From the NCBI GenBank assembly GCA_019359695.1, contig JAHHGV010000008.1:62001-126000 (forward strand): 64,000 bases of DNA, read 5' to 3'. Every line of letters begins with the position of its first letter. Within the stretch, counting starts at the first letter, position 1. Of this stretch, positions 28,312 through 37,528 are shown piece after piece. The stretch comes from Brasilonema angustatum HA4187-MV1. GTDB lineage: Bacteria > Cyanobacteriota > Cyanobacteriia > Cyanobacteriales > Nostocaceae. A model generated the notes under the pieces. It had not been told where the DNA came from and did no database searches. It saw only the letters and a program-made list of their open reading frames with translations. A program made the position numbers and the translations under genes.

Positions 28312-28938
28312 ATGGCAACTGACAACAATAGTAGTGGTGATCTCGGGAGTGTACTGCAACAATCTCCCTGGGGTCGCTTGAGTGAAGTTACTTCTACTGA
28401 GAACGTATTAGAAGGCTTTAGCAATGCTACTGGTGGTGGTACGATCGGTGGCGCTCCCAGTGGTGCTGGTAGCGGTAGCCCCTTTACTAACTTTGGTAAC
28501 CCGAATGCTGCTGGTAGCCCGCTTACTGGTGGTATCAACCCTTGGGCTGCTATTGGCACTAGTAGTGGCAGTGCTCCCTCTGGTGGCGGTAGCACTGACG
28601 TGTTGACTGGCGCTTCCTCTGATGGCAGTGCTGGCGGGTTCAGTGGCGGCAGCCAAGGTGGCATCGATTTTGGAAGCGCAACCGATTCGTTGTCGTTTCA
28701 GAACAGAATACTGATTGATCAATACCTAGCTGCTGGTCCTACTGCCGAAAGTACAGATGTGTTGTCATGGCAACTGACGAATAATGTTGTCAACGGGGTT
28801 TCCAGCCTGGGTAGCACATCAGCTGTAAATGGTGACAGCAGCAGCGGCGGCTTTGATCCTAACAGCATCGGCAGCTTTGGTGGTGGCAACCAGTTTGGTG
28901 GTGGCAACCAGTTTGGTGGTGGCATCCCGTTTGCTTAA
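28312..28938 (+). CDS. Gly/Ser/Thr-rich low-complexity protein 1
   Basis: A 208-residue protein of unknown function. The ATG at 28312 is chosen over an upstream in-frame TTG-type start because an AGGAGG lies 10 bases before it. The sequence begins with an ordered stretch (LGSVLQQSPWGRLSEVTSTE), continues with Gly/Ser/Ala-rich low complexity, has a short helical block (NRILIDQYLAAGPTAESTDV) and ends in a tandem FGGGNQ repeat. There is no signal peptide, membrane segment or cysteine. It is first of three adjacent genes with the same ribosome-site context. It could be a sheath, surface or matrix protein; that is a guess from composition only. Confidence 0.75.
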   Translation: MATDNNSSGDLGSVLQQSPWGRLSEVTSTENVLEGFSNATGGGTIGGAPSGAGSGSPFTNFGNPNAAGSPLTGGINPWAAIGTSSGSAPSGGGSTDVLTGASSDGSAGGFSGGSQGGIDFGSATDSLSFQNRILIDQYLAAGPTAESTDVLSWQLTNNVVNGVSSLGSTSAVNGDSSSGGFDPNSIGSFGGGNQFGGGNQFGGGIPFA

Positions 28939-29131
28939 AGTTTCACCTTGAAAGAAAAATTGTTGGGTTAACCAATACCTAAGGCAACCCTACATCATTC
29001 CAAGACCTACTAGCCAAACTAGTCTCCTGTGAGGAAACCAAAGAAGAAACTTAGAGACCGATCTAGCTTGCTTTCTTTAGTTTCCCTAGTTCAACAACAT
29101 TTTTGTTCTAACAATAGGAGGATTTTTAGTC

Positions 29132-29662
29132 ATGGCAACTTCTAACACTAACTCTGCTGCTAGTAGTGACAGTGTTTTTCCGCAGTTATCATCCAATTTT
29201 TTGGAGAACATGCGGACAGACATTTCAACCTTTACTGACATTGTCAACCAATATAGAAGTGACAACGCCGATGCAAGTGACGATCAGCCTCTGGCACCTG
29301 TGGTTGATTTGGTGAATGCAGTCTATGGCAGCGATTCACCCTTCTTAAATGGCAATGCCAGTGCATCTAGTGGTAAGGACACAGTTGTTGGTAATGACAG
29401 TGTGTTAAGTGGTAGCAGTCCAGTGACTGATAGTAGCAGTGTGTTTCCTTTGCGTTCTGAGATTTGGAAGCAAGTAAAAGCTGATATCTTAAGCTCTGAC
29501 AACCTTGCTAATCAGAATTCTGGTGTCGGCAGTCAGCTTCCGCAATCATCAACTGAAGTCTTGCAACTGTTCGTGAATGACATCACAACTTTGAGTCAAG
29601 CTATTGATTCATTGCACTCTGGGAACAATGCGATCGCTAGTACTAGCACTCCGATTATTTAA
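29132..29662 (+). CDS. Ser/Asp-rich low-complexity protein 2
   Basis: A 176-residue acidic protein without cysteine or signal peptide. Ribosome site AGGAGG lies near 29117-29122, 10 bases before the ATG. It opens MATSNTNSAASSDSVFPQLS, close in style to the next gene, which also has a Ser/Thr/Asn start and SVFPP. Two related helical blocks are seen: SNFLENMRTDISTFTDIVNQ and STEVLQLFVNDITTLSQAID, and a third, SEIWKQVKADILSSDN, partly fits. Similar blocks occur in the 667-residue protein downstream, so the genes are distant paralogs. Function unknown. Confidence 0.75.
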   Translation: MATSNTNSAASSDSVFPQLSSNFLENMRTDISTFTDIVNQYRSDNADASDDQPLAPVVDLVNAVYGSDSPFLNGNASASSGKDTVVGNDSVLSGSSPVTDSSSVFPLRSEIWKQVKADILSSDNLANQNSGVGSQLPQSSTEVLQLFVNDITTLSQAIDSLHSGNNAIASTSTPII

Positions 29663-29684
29663 CGTCCCAGTTTGAAGTCAAAAA

Positions 29685-29718
29685 TGTTGGGTTGACCGGT
29701 AAAAGGATCAACCCAACA
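29685..29718. terminator. Hairpin after the second low-complexity gene
   Basis: Arms TGTTGGGTTGA (29685-29695) and TCAACCCAACA (29708-29718), 12-base loop. The flanking sequence, including CATTCCAAGA and CTACTAGCCAA further on, is also found after the first gene near 28960-29020, so the intergenic regions are themselves duplicated. Confidence 0.6.
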
Positions 29719-29855
29719 ACATTCCAAGATCTACTAGCCAATAAATAGCCTGCACTTAAAAAACCAAAGACTAAAGCAATAAGGCAGGCTTTATGTATTT
29801 AATTTCCCACATTTTACGAGGTTTGAGTCCTAAAAATTAGGAGGATTATTTTTAT

Positions 29856-31859
29856 ATGACAACTTCTACCGTTAATCCTGACACCAATTCAGTTTTTCCC
29901 CCAGCTACTGATCTAGCTGGTGTTAGCAACTACTCGGCTGGTAGTGTAGCACCAGTTTCAGATCCCCTAACTACTGGTGGCAGTTCCCTACCGGTTGACA
30001 CTTATTCTGCTAGCACCTTTGTGCCTACTGATAGCACCTCTTTGCCTACTGATAGCACCTCTTTGCCTACTGATAGCACCTTTGTGCCTACAGCTAGCAC
30101 CTTTGTGCCTACAGCTAGCACCTCTGCTCCTACTGCTAGCAGTCTGGCTCCAATCAGTAACACCAACTCATCTGCAAGTGGTACTAACACCTTAGCCAGC
30201 AGCAGCAACTTGTTTGCTAGCAGCTCAGGTACTAGCGCTGTTGGTGGTAGCAGCAACACGTTTTCTAGCATCTTAGGTGCTAGCGACTTAAGTAGTACCG
30301 GCTTAGGATCTGGCAGCACCAACACCTTTGCTGGTGCTGCAAACAATCCGTATGCTGGTGGTGGCGGTCAACCTTTCGCTAGTCTTGGCAACGTAGTTGT
30401 TGGTGAGAGTCAATGGATCATCGGTAAAGAAAATACACCGGAAAGATTTTCAAAAGCGATAAATTTTACTGTCGAGCAGTTGGTTGACTCAGTCATGGAC
30501 AAACTGAGTTACAAAATATCTCAGAGTGGCATTACTATTTCTTCCAGTGGTGGAAACCCATTTGCTGGTGGAAACAACCCGTTCGGTACTACCAGTGCGT
30601 CAGATCTCAATAACTTCAAACAGGCATATGGTACAAATTTCGCTATACCTAAATCAACTGAGAGTTTGCTGACATCCGTCTATAGTCAAACCTTGCCAAG
30701 TGCGTCTGGTACCTCGGTTGCTGGTGCTGGTACTTCGGTTGCTGGTGCTAATACCTTGGTTGCTGGTACTGGTATCCAAGGTGCAAGTGGTGGCAACCTG
30801 CTTGTACCTACTAATAACACGAGTATTGCTCCTGGCAGTATACCTCAGCAACCATCTGTAGATATTGTGCAAGTCCTGTTTGGTCAGGACTTAAAAGGCG
30901 CTGGCGGAAGTAGCTCACCCTCCGACATCTTAAGGATTGTCCAAGATGACCTGTTAAACTTCACCAAAACAGTCAACTCTGCTACAGGTAAAAAACTGTT
31001 CAGTGCTAACAATACGCCTTTGAAATCACCTTCCGATTTGTTGACGCTCTATAAAAATGACATACTGAGCGCAAATACTAGTATTAATACTGGTATTCAA
31101 AACATTAGTAATGGTGATCCGTACAGCAACGTATTTGCTGGTAGTGGGACTCAAGGTGGATCTCAGGCTGTTCAACCACCCACCGATATCTTGTCCACTG
31201 TCCTTGGTGGTCTGTTACCCTTCAGTGGCGCTGACAACATTTTTAACACTGCTGAAGGCGGCATACCCATTGGTTATGGCAATAAGGACTTTGGTGGTAA
31301 CAACGCTGTCATTGGTAATGCCAACTGGAACTACGGACAATCCAATGTAAGCGTAGGTAATGCTAACTGGAATTGGGACTCCACTAAGAACAACGCAACC
31401 ATTGGTAATGGCAACTGGAATTTAGAGTCTAGTCAAAACAACAGAACCATTGGTAATGGCAACTGGTACTGGGAGTCAACCAGTGACAACGTAACTCTCG
31501 GTAATGGTAACTGGGATTTTGGAAATAACAACACAACCATTGGTAATGGTAACTGGGACTTCGGTAGTAATAACACAATCATTGGTACTGGTAACCATGT
31601 CTTTACCAGCAACAGCGTAGTTATTGGTGATGGCAATTGGTCTGTGATTATTGACAAATCCAACACTGCTGCTGGTGAGTTTCTCGGTAAGTTGGATAAT
31701 TTGGTCTTGTCGATGGGAATCAAAGACGCTGGTGATAATCTAGTTAATTCCCTGTTCAGCAAATTCGCTGATGCTTTCCAACCCTTAACAGGTAACCTTG
31801 GAGAATCTGGCCTCAAGACATATAATCAACTGTTCTACTCCGGTGGCAATAACACCTAA
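29856..31859 (+). CDS. Large low-complexity protein with GNGNW solenoid repeats
   Basis: A 667-residue protein with no known family that I recognise. Ribosome site AGGAGG precedes ATG 29856 by about 10 bases. Layout: residues 1-50 Ser/Thr-rich; about 53-97 a heptapeptide tandem repeat of the type STSLPTD; about 98-180 Ser/Gly/Ala-rich; about 185-220 an ordered block with VVVGESQWIIGKENTPERF; helical blocks such as SPSDILRIVQDDLLNFTKTV and SPSDLLTLYKNDILSANT at about 350-410; residues 482-597 eight imperfect repeats with the core TIGNGNW; then a helical C-terminus (SNTAAGEFLGKLDNL). There is no signal peptide, cysteine or membrane segment. The GNGNW array resembles a beta-solenoid or YadA-like roll and suggests a structural or surface role; export route unknown. 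Confidence 0.8.
   Translation: MTTSTVNPDTNSVFPPATDLAGVSNYSAGSVAPVSDPLTTGGSSLPVDTYSASTFVPTDSTSLPTDSTSLPTDSTFVPTASTFVPTASTSAPTASSLAPISNTNSSASGTNTLASSSNLFASSSGTSAVGGSSNTFSSILGASDLSSTGLGSGSTNTFAGAANNPYAGGGGQPFASLGNVVVGESQWIIGKENTPERFSKAINFTVEQLVDSVMDKLSYKISQSGITISSSGGNPFAGGNNPFGTTSASDLNNFKQAYGTNFAIPKSTESLLTSVYSQTLPSASGTSVAGAGTSVAGANTLVAGTGIQGASGGNLLVPTNNTSIAPGSIPQQPSVDIVQVLFGQDLKGAGGSSSPSDILRIVQDDLLNFTKTVNSATGKKLFSANNTPLKSPSDLLTLYKNDILSANTSINTGIQNISNGDPYSNVFAGSGTQGGSQAVQPPTDILSTVLGGLLPFSGADNIFNTAEGGIPIGYGNKDFGGNNAVIGNANWNYGQSNVSVGNANWNWDSTKNNATIGNGNWNLESSQNNRTIGNGNWYWESTSDNVTLGNGNWDFGNNNTTIGNGNWDFGSNNTIIGTGNHVFTSNSVVIGDGNWSVIIDKSNTAAGEFLGKLDNLVLSMGIKDAGDNLVNSLFSKFADAFQPLTGNLGESGLKTYNQLFYSGGNNT
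30012..30146 (+). repeat. 21-base coding tandem repeat
   Basis: About six copies of a 21-base unit of the form AGCACCTCTTTGCCTACTGAT, encoding a heptapeptide such as STSLPTD, with later copies drifting to STFVPTA. Near-identical neighbouring copies (30033-30075) point to recent slippage. Confidence 0.85.
31299..31650 (+). repeat. Coding array of GNGNW-type repeats
   Basis: Eight imperfect units of 13-16 codons with the core ATTGGTAATGGCAACTGG (IGNGNW). Representative units are NNATIGNGNWNLESS, DNVTLGNGNWDFG and NNTTIGNGNWDFGS; the last two units degrade to IIGTGNHV and VIGDGNWS. Confidence 0.9.
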
Positions 31860-31939
31860 GTAACGCGATCTGCCTCACGCTCATGCTGAGCGCTTTGCGC
31901 GTGAGGCAAGCGAATCTATCGCCAACAAGTAGCCCCGAA

Positions 31940-31979
31940 GTTCAACCATCAAAACCCAAAAAAGTTTTGATGGTTGAAC
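31940..31979. terminator. Strong bidirectional hairpin between convergent genes
   Basis: Perfect 16-base arms GTTCAACCATCAAAAC (31940-31955) and GTTTTGATGGTTGAAC (31964-31979) with an 8-base loop. It sits between the 3' ends of the large repeat protein and the WD40 gene, and probably ends both transcripts. Confidence 0.75.
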
Positions 31980-31990
31980 CATTATGTGAT

Positions 31991-33163
31991 TTACTGACCA
32001 ACTAACCAAACATTAACTCTTGTATCAAATCCACCAGTAGCAAGCTTTGTTCCATCAGGACTAAAGGCTACAACGCTCGCCCAGTCGGAATGTCCATAAA
32101 GTGTGGTTATTAACTCGCCTGTTGTTAAATTCCACAGCTTAATTCCATCTCTAGCAGCACTGGCAAGGGTTTGTCCGTTTGGGTTGATGGCGATATCATT
32201 TACCCAGTTGTTGTCTCCTGTCAGGGTGCGAACTGATTGTCCAGTGGTAACATTCCAGACTTTAATTGTGCGATCGCGACTCGCACTGACAAACGTCCTT
32301 CCATCTGGGGTAAAAACTATTTTAGTGACTGTATTATAATGCGCCCCTGCAATTGTGCGGATTAATCTTCCACTACTCAAATCCCATAGCTTAATCACGC
32401 CAATATTATCACCACTCGCCAGCGTCTGACCATCAGGACTAATCGCCACTGTATTAATCGAGTTATCAAAACGTGTCAAAATCCCAAGTGGGCGCTGTTG
32501 TAGCAAATCCCACATCCGAATACCATCTAATGCGCCACTCACAAGAACTTTACCATTTGGAGTTACGGCTAAAGATAGTACATTGCTTGTATGTTCCACA
32601 AAGGAGCGAGTAAATTTGCGGCTTTTGAGATTCCAAAGGTTAATAGTGTTGTCATCACTGCAACTGGCAAGAGTTTGACCATCTGGCGAAATCACGATAG
32701 ATTCTACTGCGCTTTTTTGTGCTCTATTAATAATTCCAATCCTTCTGCCAGTTGTTGTATCCCATAAGCGAATGATGCCTTCATTATCATAGCCACCACT
32801 CACAAGAATTCGGCTATCTGGAGTGAAGGCGAGAGATTTAATAGTTCCGGTATGCTGTATGAATGTGTAAAGAAGTTGTGGATTAGCAACACTCGTGGTG
32901 GGTTGAGCCACTGGTGTCACTTGAAACTCAACAGGGATTGCAGATGGTATTTGGATAAGCGAAGTGATGGCAACAGCACCTGCTACGCTCATGAGTATCA
33001 CAAAATTCTTGGTACTGGTTATTTGAGACTGAAATTCCTTTCTACGCCCAGAAAGCTTCGCATTTTGGATAAGTAAGAGGAATTTATTGTGATTATTCAT
33101 ATATTTAAAATATCTCAAGATAGCCTGTACCATATTGACAGGCGGTAAACCTCCGCCCATCAA
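31991..33163 (-). CDS. WD40 beta-propeller protein with N-terminal membrane anchor
   Basis: A 390-residue protein with seven WD40 blades. A hydrophobic anchor, FVILMSVAGAVAITSLIQI, lies near residues 50-68. The blades begin at HTGTIKSLAF and show GH/WD-type repeats, for instance SGGYDNEGIIRLWD, SASRDRTIKVWN and LATGGFDTRVNVW at the end. It is probably membrane-tethered with the propeller outside the cytoplasm or in the lumen. The long start at 33163 is used; the ATG at 33100 (MNNHNKFLLL) is an equally plausible start. Such cyanobacterial WD40 proteins serve as interaction platforms; no partner is indicated here. Confidence 0.88.
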   Translation of the reverse strand: MMGGGLPPVNMVQAILRYFKYMNNHNKFLLLIQNAKLSGRRKEFQSQITSTKNFVILMSVAGAVAITSLIQIPSAIPVEFQVTPVAQPTTSVANPQLLYTFIQHTGTIKSLAFTPDSRILVSGGYDNEGIIRLWDTTTGRRIGIINRAQKSAVESIVISPDGQTLASCSDDNTINLWNLKSRKFTRSFVEHTSNVLSLAVTPNGKVLVSGALDGIRMWDLLQQRPLGILTRFDNSINTVAISPDGQTLASGDNIGVIKLWDLSSGRLIRTIAGAHYNTVTKIVFTPDGRTFVSASRDRTIKVWNVTTGQSVRTLTGDNNWVNDIAINPNGQTLASAARDGIKLWNLTTGELITTLYGHSDWASVVAFSPDGTKLATGGFDTRVNVWLVGQ

Positions 33164-33262
33164 TGATCATACTGGCGCTATAGGTAGCAAAGCATACCAT
33201 ATTTGATTTTTTTTAGCAACAATCAATAATAAATATGATGACTCAAATTTCAGAGTCAAAAT

Positions 33263-33562
33263 CTACTGGTATGGTGGCTTTTTCTTAGAAACGCTCAGCA
33301 TCGGTAAAGCAGCACTTGACGATCGCGAAGGCAGATAATGTTGCACCACAGGTTCCTCAGGCAAGGGTGGCCGTTGCTGAATCCGCCACCATTTGTAAGC
33401 TAGCGCTATTCCTGTTGTCCCTAAGCCAAAAGCAAACAACGACCAGCTATCGTCTAATCCACCAATCAATGCATCTATGACTCCCATTGTAATCAATACA
33501 CTGATAATTGGTTCTTTACGGTAGGTTGACTTCAAAAAACGAGGAAATACAGCATTCATCAC
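33263..33562 (-). CDS. Small membrane protein of unknown function
   Basis: A 99-residue protein with two hydrophobic segments, EPIISVLITMGVIDALIGG and WSLFAFGLGTTGIALAYKW (about residues 18-58). A basic Pro-rich tail follows (IQQRPPLPEEP and later SVSKKKPPYQ). No family recognised. Start near MMNAVFPRF; the second methionine is equally possible. It lies 100 bases upstream of the WD40 gene on the same strand, but with no sign of a shared operon. Confidence 0.65.
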   Translation of the reverse strand: MMNAVFPRFLKSTYRKEPIISVLITMGVIDALIGGLDDSWSLFAFGLGTTGIALAYKWWRIQQRPPLPEEPVVQHYLPSRSSSAALPMLSVSKKKPPYQ

Positions 33563-33905
33563 AAGCTTTTTTGTTCCTGTTCACCTTTATATGTATATTT
33601 ATATTTTCTGAGACCACCTCAAGAGCAATTGACGCTTTTGTGATAGAGCCTCAATTTCATTATAGTTCGGTTCAGTTCTACTACCATTAACGCTCAAGCA
33701 AAGGTTTGATAAAGTCAACAATTAGGTTAGGGGTGTAAGGGTGTAAGGGTGTAAGGGATAAATATCTGGTTCACGGTTTCTGTTTTTATATCTCCTACTC
33801 ACCTACACCCAAGTGTCTTGGTCAAAACCAGCTGGGATATTCAGCTGGTTTGAGCTTTTGGTCATTTACTAAGTACAACAATCACTCTTGTACTTAGTAA
33901 AAATG
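33563..33905. other. Intergenic gap with short tandem repeat
   Basis: 343 bases without a gene. It includes a tandem GGTGTAAG heptamer-like repeat at 33731-33758 and an imperfect hairpin around 33830-33860 (AACCAGCTGGGATATTCAGC then TGGTT). Confidence 0.5.
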
Positions 33906-34073
33906 CTACTTAAGACCGAGCCATGATAAGACTCCTTGGTTGGTAACATACTCTATTACCACCATGATTAGGAAGCCAATCATTGCAGCTCGACCATTCA
34001 GACGCTCAGCATATTCATTAAACCCGAACTTTGGCTCTTCCAACTTAGGAGTTACGCTTGGCTGTATCATCAT
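33906..34073 (-). CDS. High-light-inducible protein (Hlip/Scp)
   Basis: A 55-residue single-helix chlorophyll-binding protein. It reads from ATG at 34073 (MMIQPSVTPKLEEPKFGF) to a TAG at 33906-33908. The chlorophyll-binding signature is NEYAERLNGRAAMIGFLIM, with the conserved Glu, Asn, Arg and Met of the Lhc-like helix, followed by VTNQGVLSWLGL. Hlips protect photosystem assembly and dissipate energy under high light. It lies alone between the small membrane protein and alanine dehydrogenase genes. A light-induced promoter is expected in the 34074-34200 region, but none was defined. Confidence 0.93.
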   Translation of the reverse strand: MMIQPSVTPKLEEPKFGFNEYAERLNGRAAMIGFLIMVVIEYVTNQGVLSWLGLK

Positions 34074-34496
34074 TGAAAACCTCTTTTTGGCAAATGAACT
34101 TTTAAGTGGATATTTGTAAATGGATATTTAAGTGACAACACACCTGAGCTATTTTGCAGGATTGTCACTGTTTACATTTCTTTACGATTCTTATCTTAGT
34201 TTATTGTAGAAGTACTTTGGTAATCGTCAAGAGTAAAAGTTTGAACTACAGTGGTGGTATCAAAGAAAGTTCAGTCGTCCGGAGTAGTCAAGTGTAGAGT
34301 CCCAAAGGTTAATCCCCCATAAAGGTATCCTCTGTTCGAGGGTGAAACAGCGCTGTGTTCTCAAAGCTGAGTGTAGTCTTTGCACTTCTATACTTTCGAC
34401 TTCAATACGAGTTCTAAAATTCGTAGTTTCTGATTCAACAGAATATAGATGAGACTGACAAACTATAGCTATACAAAAATTCATAAGAGGCAATAA
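34074..34496. other. Divergent intergenic region between hlip and ald
   Basis: 423 bases with no convincing gene. It contains the promoters for the minus-strand hlip gene and the plus-strand ald gene. An AGAGGCAATAA stretch just before 34497 contains the ald ribosome site. Confidence 0.4.
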
Positions 34497-35588
34497 ATGG
34501 AAATTGGTATTCCTAAAGAAACAAAAGATCAAGAGTTTCGAGTTGGGTTAAGTCCTTCTAGTGTGCGAGTCTTACAAGAAAATGGTCATAGAGTTTTCGT
34601 AGAAACTCAAGCAGGTATCGGGGCAGGATTTACAGATGATGACTACATAAGCGCTGGCGCGAAGATAGTCACCACCACTGACGAAGCTTGGAAGTGCGAA
34701 CTTGTTGTCAAAGTCAAAGAGCCACTGTCTGCGGAGTATAAGTTTTTGCAGAAGGGGCAAATTTTGTTTACATATCTGCATTTAGCCGCCGACCGGAAGT
34801 TAACCGAACATCTGATTGATTGCGGTGTAACGGCGATCGCCTATGAAACTGTAGAACAACCAGGGAACAACAAATTACCTTTGCTGACTCCCATGAGCAT
34901 TATTGCAGGTCGGTTATCCGTACAATTTGGGGCAAGATTTCTAGAGCGTCAGCAAGGTGGTAGAGGAGTTTTGCTGGGGGGTGTACCTGGAGTTAAACCG
35001 GGCAAAGTCGTGATTTTAGGCGGCGGTGTCGTCGGTACAGAAGCGGCGAAAATTGCTGTGGGTATGGGCGCTGCTGTCCAGATTATTGATGTTAATGTTG
35101 AGCGCCTCGCGTATCTGGAAACCTTGTTTGGTTCCAGAGTCGAACTGCTTTACAGCAACTCCGCCCATATTGAAGCTGGAGTCAAAAATGCTGACTTACT
35201 CATCGGTGCTGTTTTAATCCCAGGACGTAGAGCACCCATCCTTGTGTCCCGCAACTTGGTTAAACAAATGCATCCTGGTTCTGTCATAGTCGATGTTGCT
35301 GTTGATCAAGGCGGTTGCGTGGAAACTGTACACCCCACATCCCATACTCATCCTGTGTATCTTGAAGAGGGTGTGGTGCATTATGGCGTTCCTAATATGC
35401 CGGGGGCAGTACCTTGGACTTCAAGCCAAGCATTGAACAATAGTACTCTACCCTATGTCTTGCAGTTAGCAAACTCGGGGATAAAAGCACTGACGAACAA
35501 CCAAGCATTAGCCAAAGGTGTGAACGTACAAGATCATCGCTTAGTTCACCCTGCACTACAGGAGGTATTTTCTGACTTAGTCGTGTAG
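34497..35588 (+). CDS. ald: Alanine dehydrogenase
   Basis: A 363-residue NAD-dependent L-alanine dehydrogenase, interconverting alanine and pyruvate plus ammonia. It starts with the family block [20 protein letters not shown]. The Rossmann motif [21 protein letters not shown] lies near residues 170-190, and [17 protein letters not shown] near residue 300 is typical. Full length. In diazotrophic filaments it is linked to nitrogen transfer between cell types. Its last 43 bases overlap the end of the convergent sensor kinase gene. Confidence 0.95.
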   Translation: MEIGIPKETKDQEFRVGLSPSSVRVLQENGHRVFVETQAGIGAGFTDDDYISAGAKIVTTTDEAWKCELVVKVKEPLSAEYKFLQKGQILFTYLHLAADRKLTEHLIDCGVTAIAYETVEQPGNNKLPLLTPMSIIAGRLSVQFGARFLERQQGGRGVLLGGVPGVKPGKVVILGGGVVGTEAAKIAVGMGAAVQIIDVNVERLAYLETLFGSRVELLYSNSAHIEAGVKNADLLIGAVLIPGRRAPILVSRNLVKQMHPGSVIVDVAVDQGGCVETVHPTSHTHPVYLEEGVVHYGVPNMPGAVPWTSSQALNNSTLPYVLQLANSGIKALTNNQALAKGVNVQDHRLVHPALQEVFSDLVV

Positions 35589-37363
35589 TTGGTTATAAAT
35601 TTAGTAGTCCGCTCTTCGTCTTCTTTTTCCTCCTGTTGTTCTGGCGTTTTCCCTGTACCCATCAGCGGCAGCTTCACAGTAAAAGTAGCTCCTTGTCCTA
35701 CTCCTGGACTTTCGGCATGAACGCTTCCCCGATGCATTTCCACCAGAGAACGTACAATTGCTAGTCCTAGTCCTAGTCCACCTTGGTGTCTGGTGATGCT
35801 ACCATCAGCTTGACGAAAGCGCTCAAAAACATAGGGAAGAAAATCTGGGCGGATACCACTACCTGTATCGCTCACCCGAATAAGTGCTAAGGAGCTTTTA
35901 GCGGCAGATGACTGGTGTTGCTGAGGTTGAAGTGTTTCTGAGGAAGACTCAGCACTGAGTAACAATCGTACCTCTACCCTTCCATCTTTGGGTGTGAACT
36001 TGAGCGCATTACTCAGTAAATTCCAAACTATTTGCTGTAAGCGGTTTGGATCACCACAAACGACAAAAGAGGTGGAGGAGTTCAAAGTCCCCTCTGGGGA
36101 TGAAGAGAGTGAGGGAAAATTCTCCCTCCCTCCTATTGTCTCCCTTGTTCCCTCGTTCTGCGTGTTAGTGTGTTCAATAATGTACTCAAGTTGAATATTT
36201 TTTTTCTCAGCTTCTAAGCGTACGCTATCTACAACGGTTGCAATCACAGATGTTAAATTAAGTTGACAGAGATTGAGCTTTAGTTTGCCACGCATAATCC
36301 GCGAGACATCAAGAATATCGTCTATAAGTTGTGCCTGCAAAGTAGCGTTGCGTTCAATCGTTTCTAGAGCGCGTATAATGGCTTTTTCATCCATCTTTCG
36401 CTGGCGTAGCAGTTTAGACCAACCTAGTATTGAAGTTAAAGGTGTACGAAGTTCATGGGAAAGAGTGGCTAAAAACTCATCTTTAAGGCGGTTTGCTGTT
36501 TCAGCTTCTTGTCGTGCTGCTTGTTCGCGGATTAACTTAATGTGTTCTTCTTCTGCTTGTTTACGCTCTGTAATATCTTCTATAGTGCCGATATATCCAA
36601 TAACTTCGCTTTGATCCGAAAGCATAGCCGACGAGGACATATGAACCCAACGCTCAATTCCTGTCGAGGTGAGTATGCGAAACTCTCCTGTGTATTCCTG
36701 TCCTTGAGCTGATATAGCATACCAATCAGTAATCACTCGCCCTCTATCTTCAGGATGAATTGTTTGTGTCCAACCGTCGCCTAAACTCTCCTCCAGTGTC
36801 ATCCCATAGATAGCTTGATATCGTGGATTAATATAAGTGCATTTACCTAATGTATCTGTGAGAAAAATGCCTACAGGCGAGCAAGCACTCAAAGAGCGAA
36901 ACATCTCTTCGCGCTTTCTCAGCTCGGTATTCATCTGTGTTAATTGTGCCGCTTGTCGCTTGACTTCGACAGTTTTTTGAAACAGATCAACAAATGCGGC
37001 TACCTTGGATTTTAAAATTTCTGCATGAATGGGTTTGAAGAGGTAGTCTACAGCACCAACAGAATATCCTTTAAACACCATGTTATCACTCGTGCTAAAT
37101 GCTGTGAGAAAAATAATTGGTGTATGGCGCGATCGCTCTCGCTGTCGAATCAGGGCTGCTGTCTCGAAGCCGTCCATGTCGGGCATTTGCACATCCAGCA
37201 GAATCACCGCAAAGTCCTGATTGAGCAAACATCGCAGTGCTTCCGCGCCGGATGTAGCCCTCACCACATTTTGACGCTGACTATCTAAAATCGCCTCTAA
37301 GGCTAATAAATTTTCTGGATGGTCATCTACCAACAGAACGTTAACTTTTGGTTCAAATGGCAT
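35546..37363 (-). CDS. Hybrid sensor histidine kinase: receiver-PAS-HisKA-HATPase
   Basis: A 605-residue cytoplasmic hybrid kinase. An N-terminal receiver domain (residues 5-125) has the phospho-acceptor D57 in [13 protein letters not shown] and the conserved K110 in YLFKP. A PAS/PAC sensor (about 152-270) has [19 protein letters not shown] and ends [15 protein letters not shown]. The kinase core has H303 in [13 protein letters not shown], the N-box [15 protein letters not shown], then DTGSGI and the GLGLGLAIV box. The final 45 residues are a charged tail ([12 protein letters not shown]). Adjacent CheB and CheR genes upstream on the same strand suggest a chemosensory-like module acting on a shared signal. 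Confidence 0.93.
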   Translation of the reverse strand: MPFEPKVNVLLVDDHPENLLALEAILDSQRQNVVRATSGAEALRCLLNQDFAVILLDVQMPDMDGFETAALIRQRERSRHTPIIFLTAFSTSDNMVFKGYSVGAVDYLFKPIHAEILKSKVAAFVDLFQKTVEVKRQAAQLTQMNTELRKREEMFRSLSACSPVGIFLTDTLGKCTYINPRYQAIYGMTLEESLGDGWTQTIHPEDRGRVITDWYAISAQGQEYTGEFRILTSTGIERWVHMSSSAMLSDQSEVIGYIGTIEDITERKQAEEEHIKLIREQAARQEAETANRLKDEFLATLSHELRTPLTSILGWSKLLRQRKMDEKAIIRALETIERNATLQAQLIDDILDVSRIMRGKLKLNLCQLNLTSVIATVVDSVRLEAEKKNIQLEYIIEHTNTQNEGTRETIGGRENFPSLSSSPEGTLNSSTSFVVCGDPNRLQQIVWNLLSNALKFTPKDGRVEVRLLLSAESSSETLQPQQHQSSAAKSSLALIRVSDTGSGIRPDFLPYVFERFRQADGSITRHQGGLGLGLAIVRSLVEMHRGSVHAESPGVGQGATFTVKLPLMGTGKTPEQQEEKEDEERTTKFITNYTTKSENTSCSAG

Positions 37364-37528
37364 TTCTATCTGTATGCTTTAGGAAATAGATAAAAACGTT
37401 TTCACGTCTTCCTATTGACTTTGACGTTTGCGCTTATTTTATTCACACTATCTTAAGTTAGAAATTTAGTTATTCTTTCTGACTGCAGCTAACAGCTTTT
37501 TTGTATGAAGAATTAGGGAACAACTACA

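Noticed and set aside
28284-28722. Long antisense frames across the first low-complexity gene
   Set aside because: They mirror the Gly/Ser codon repeats of the real gene and lack ribosome sites.
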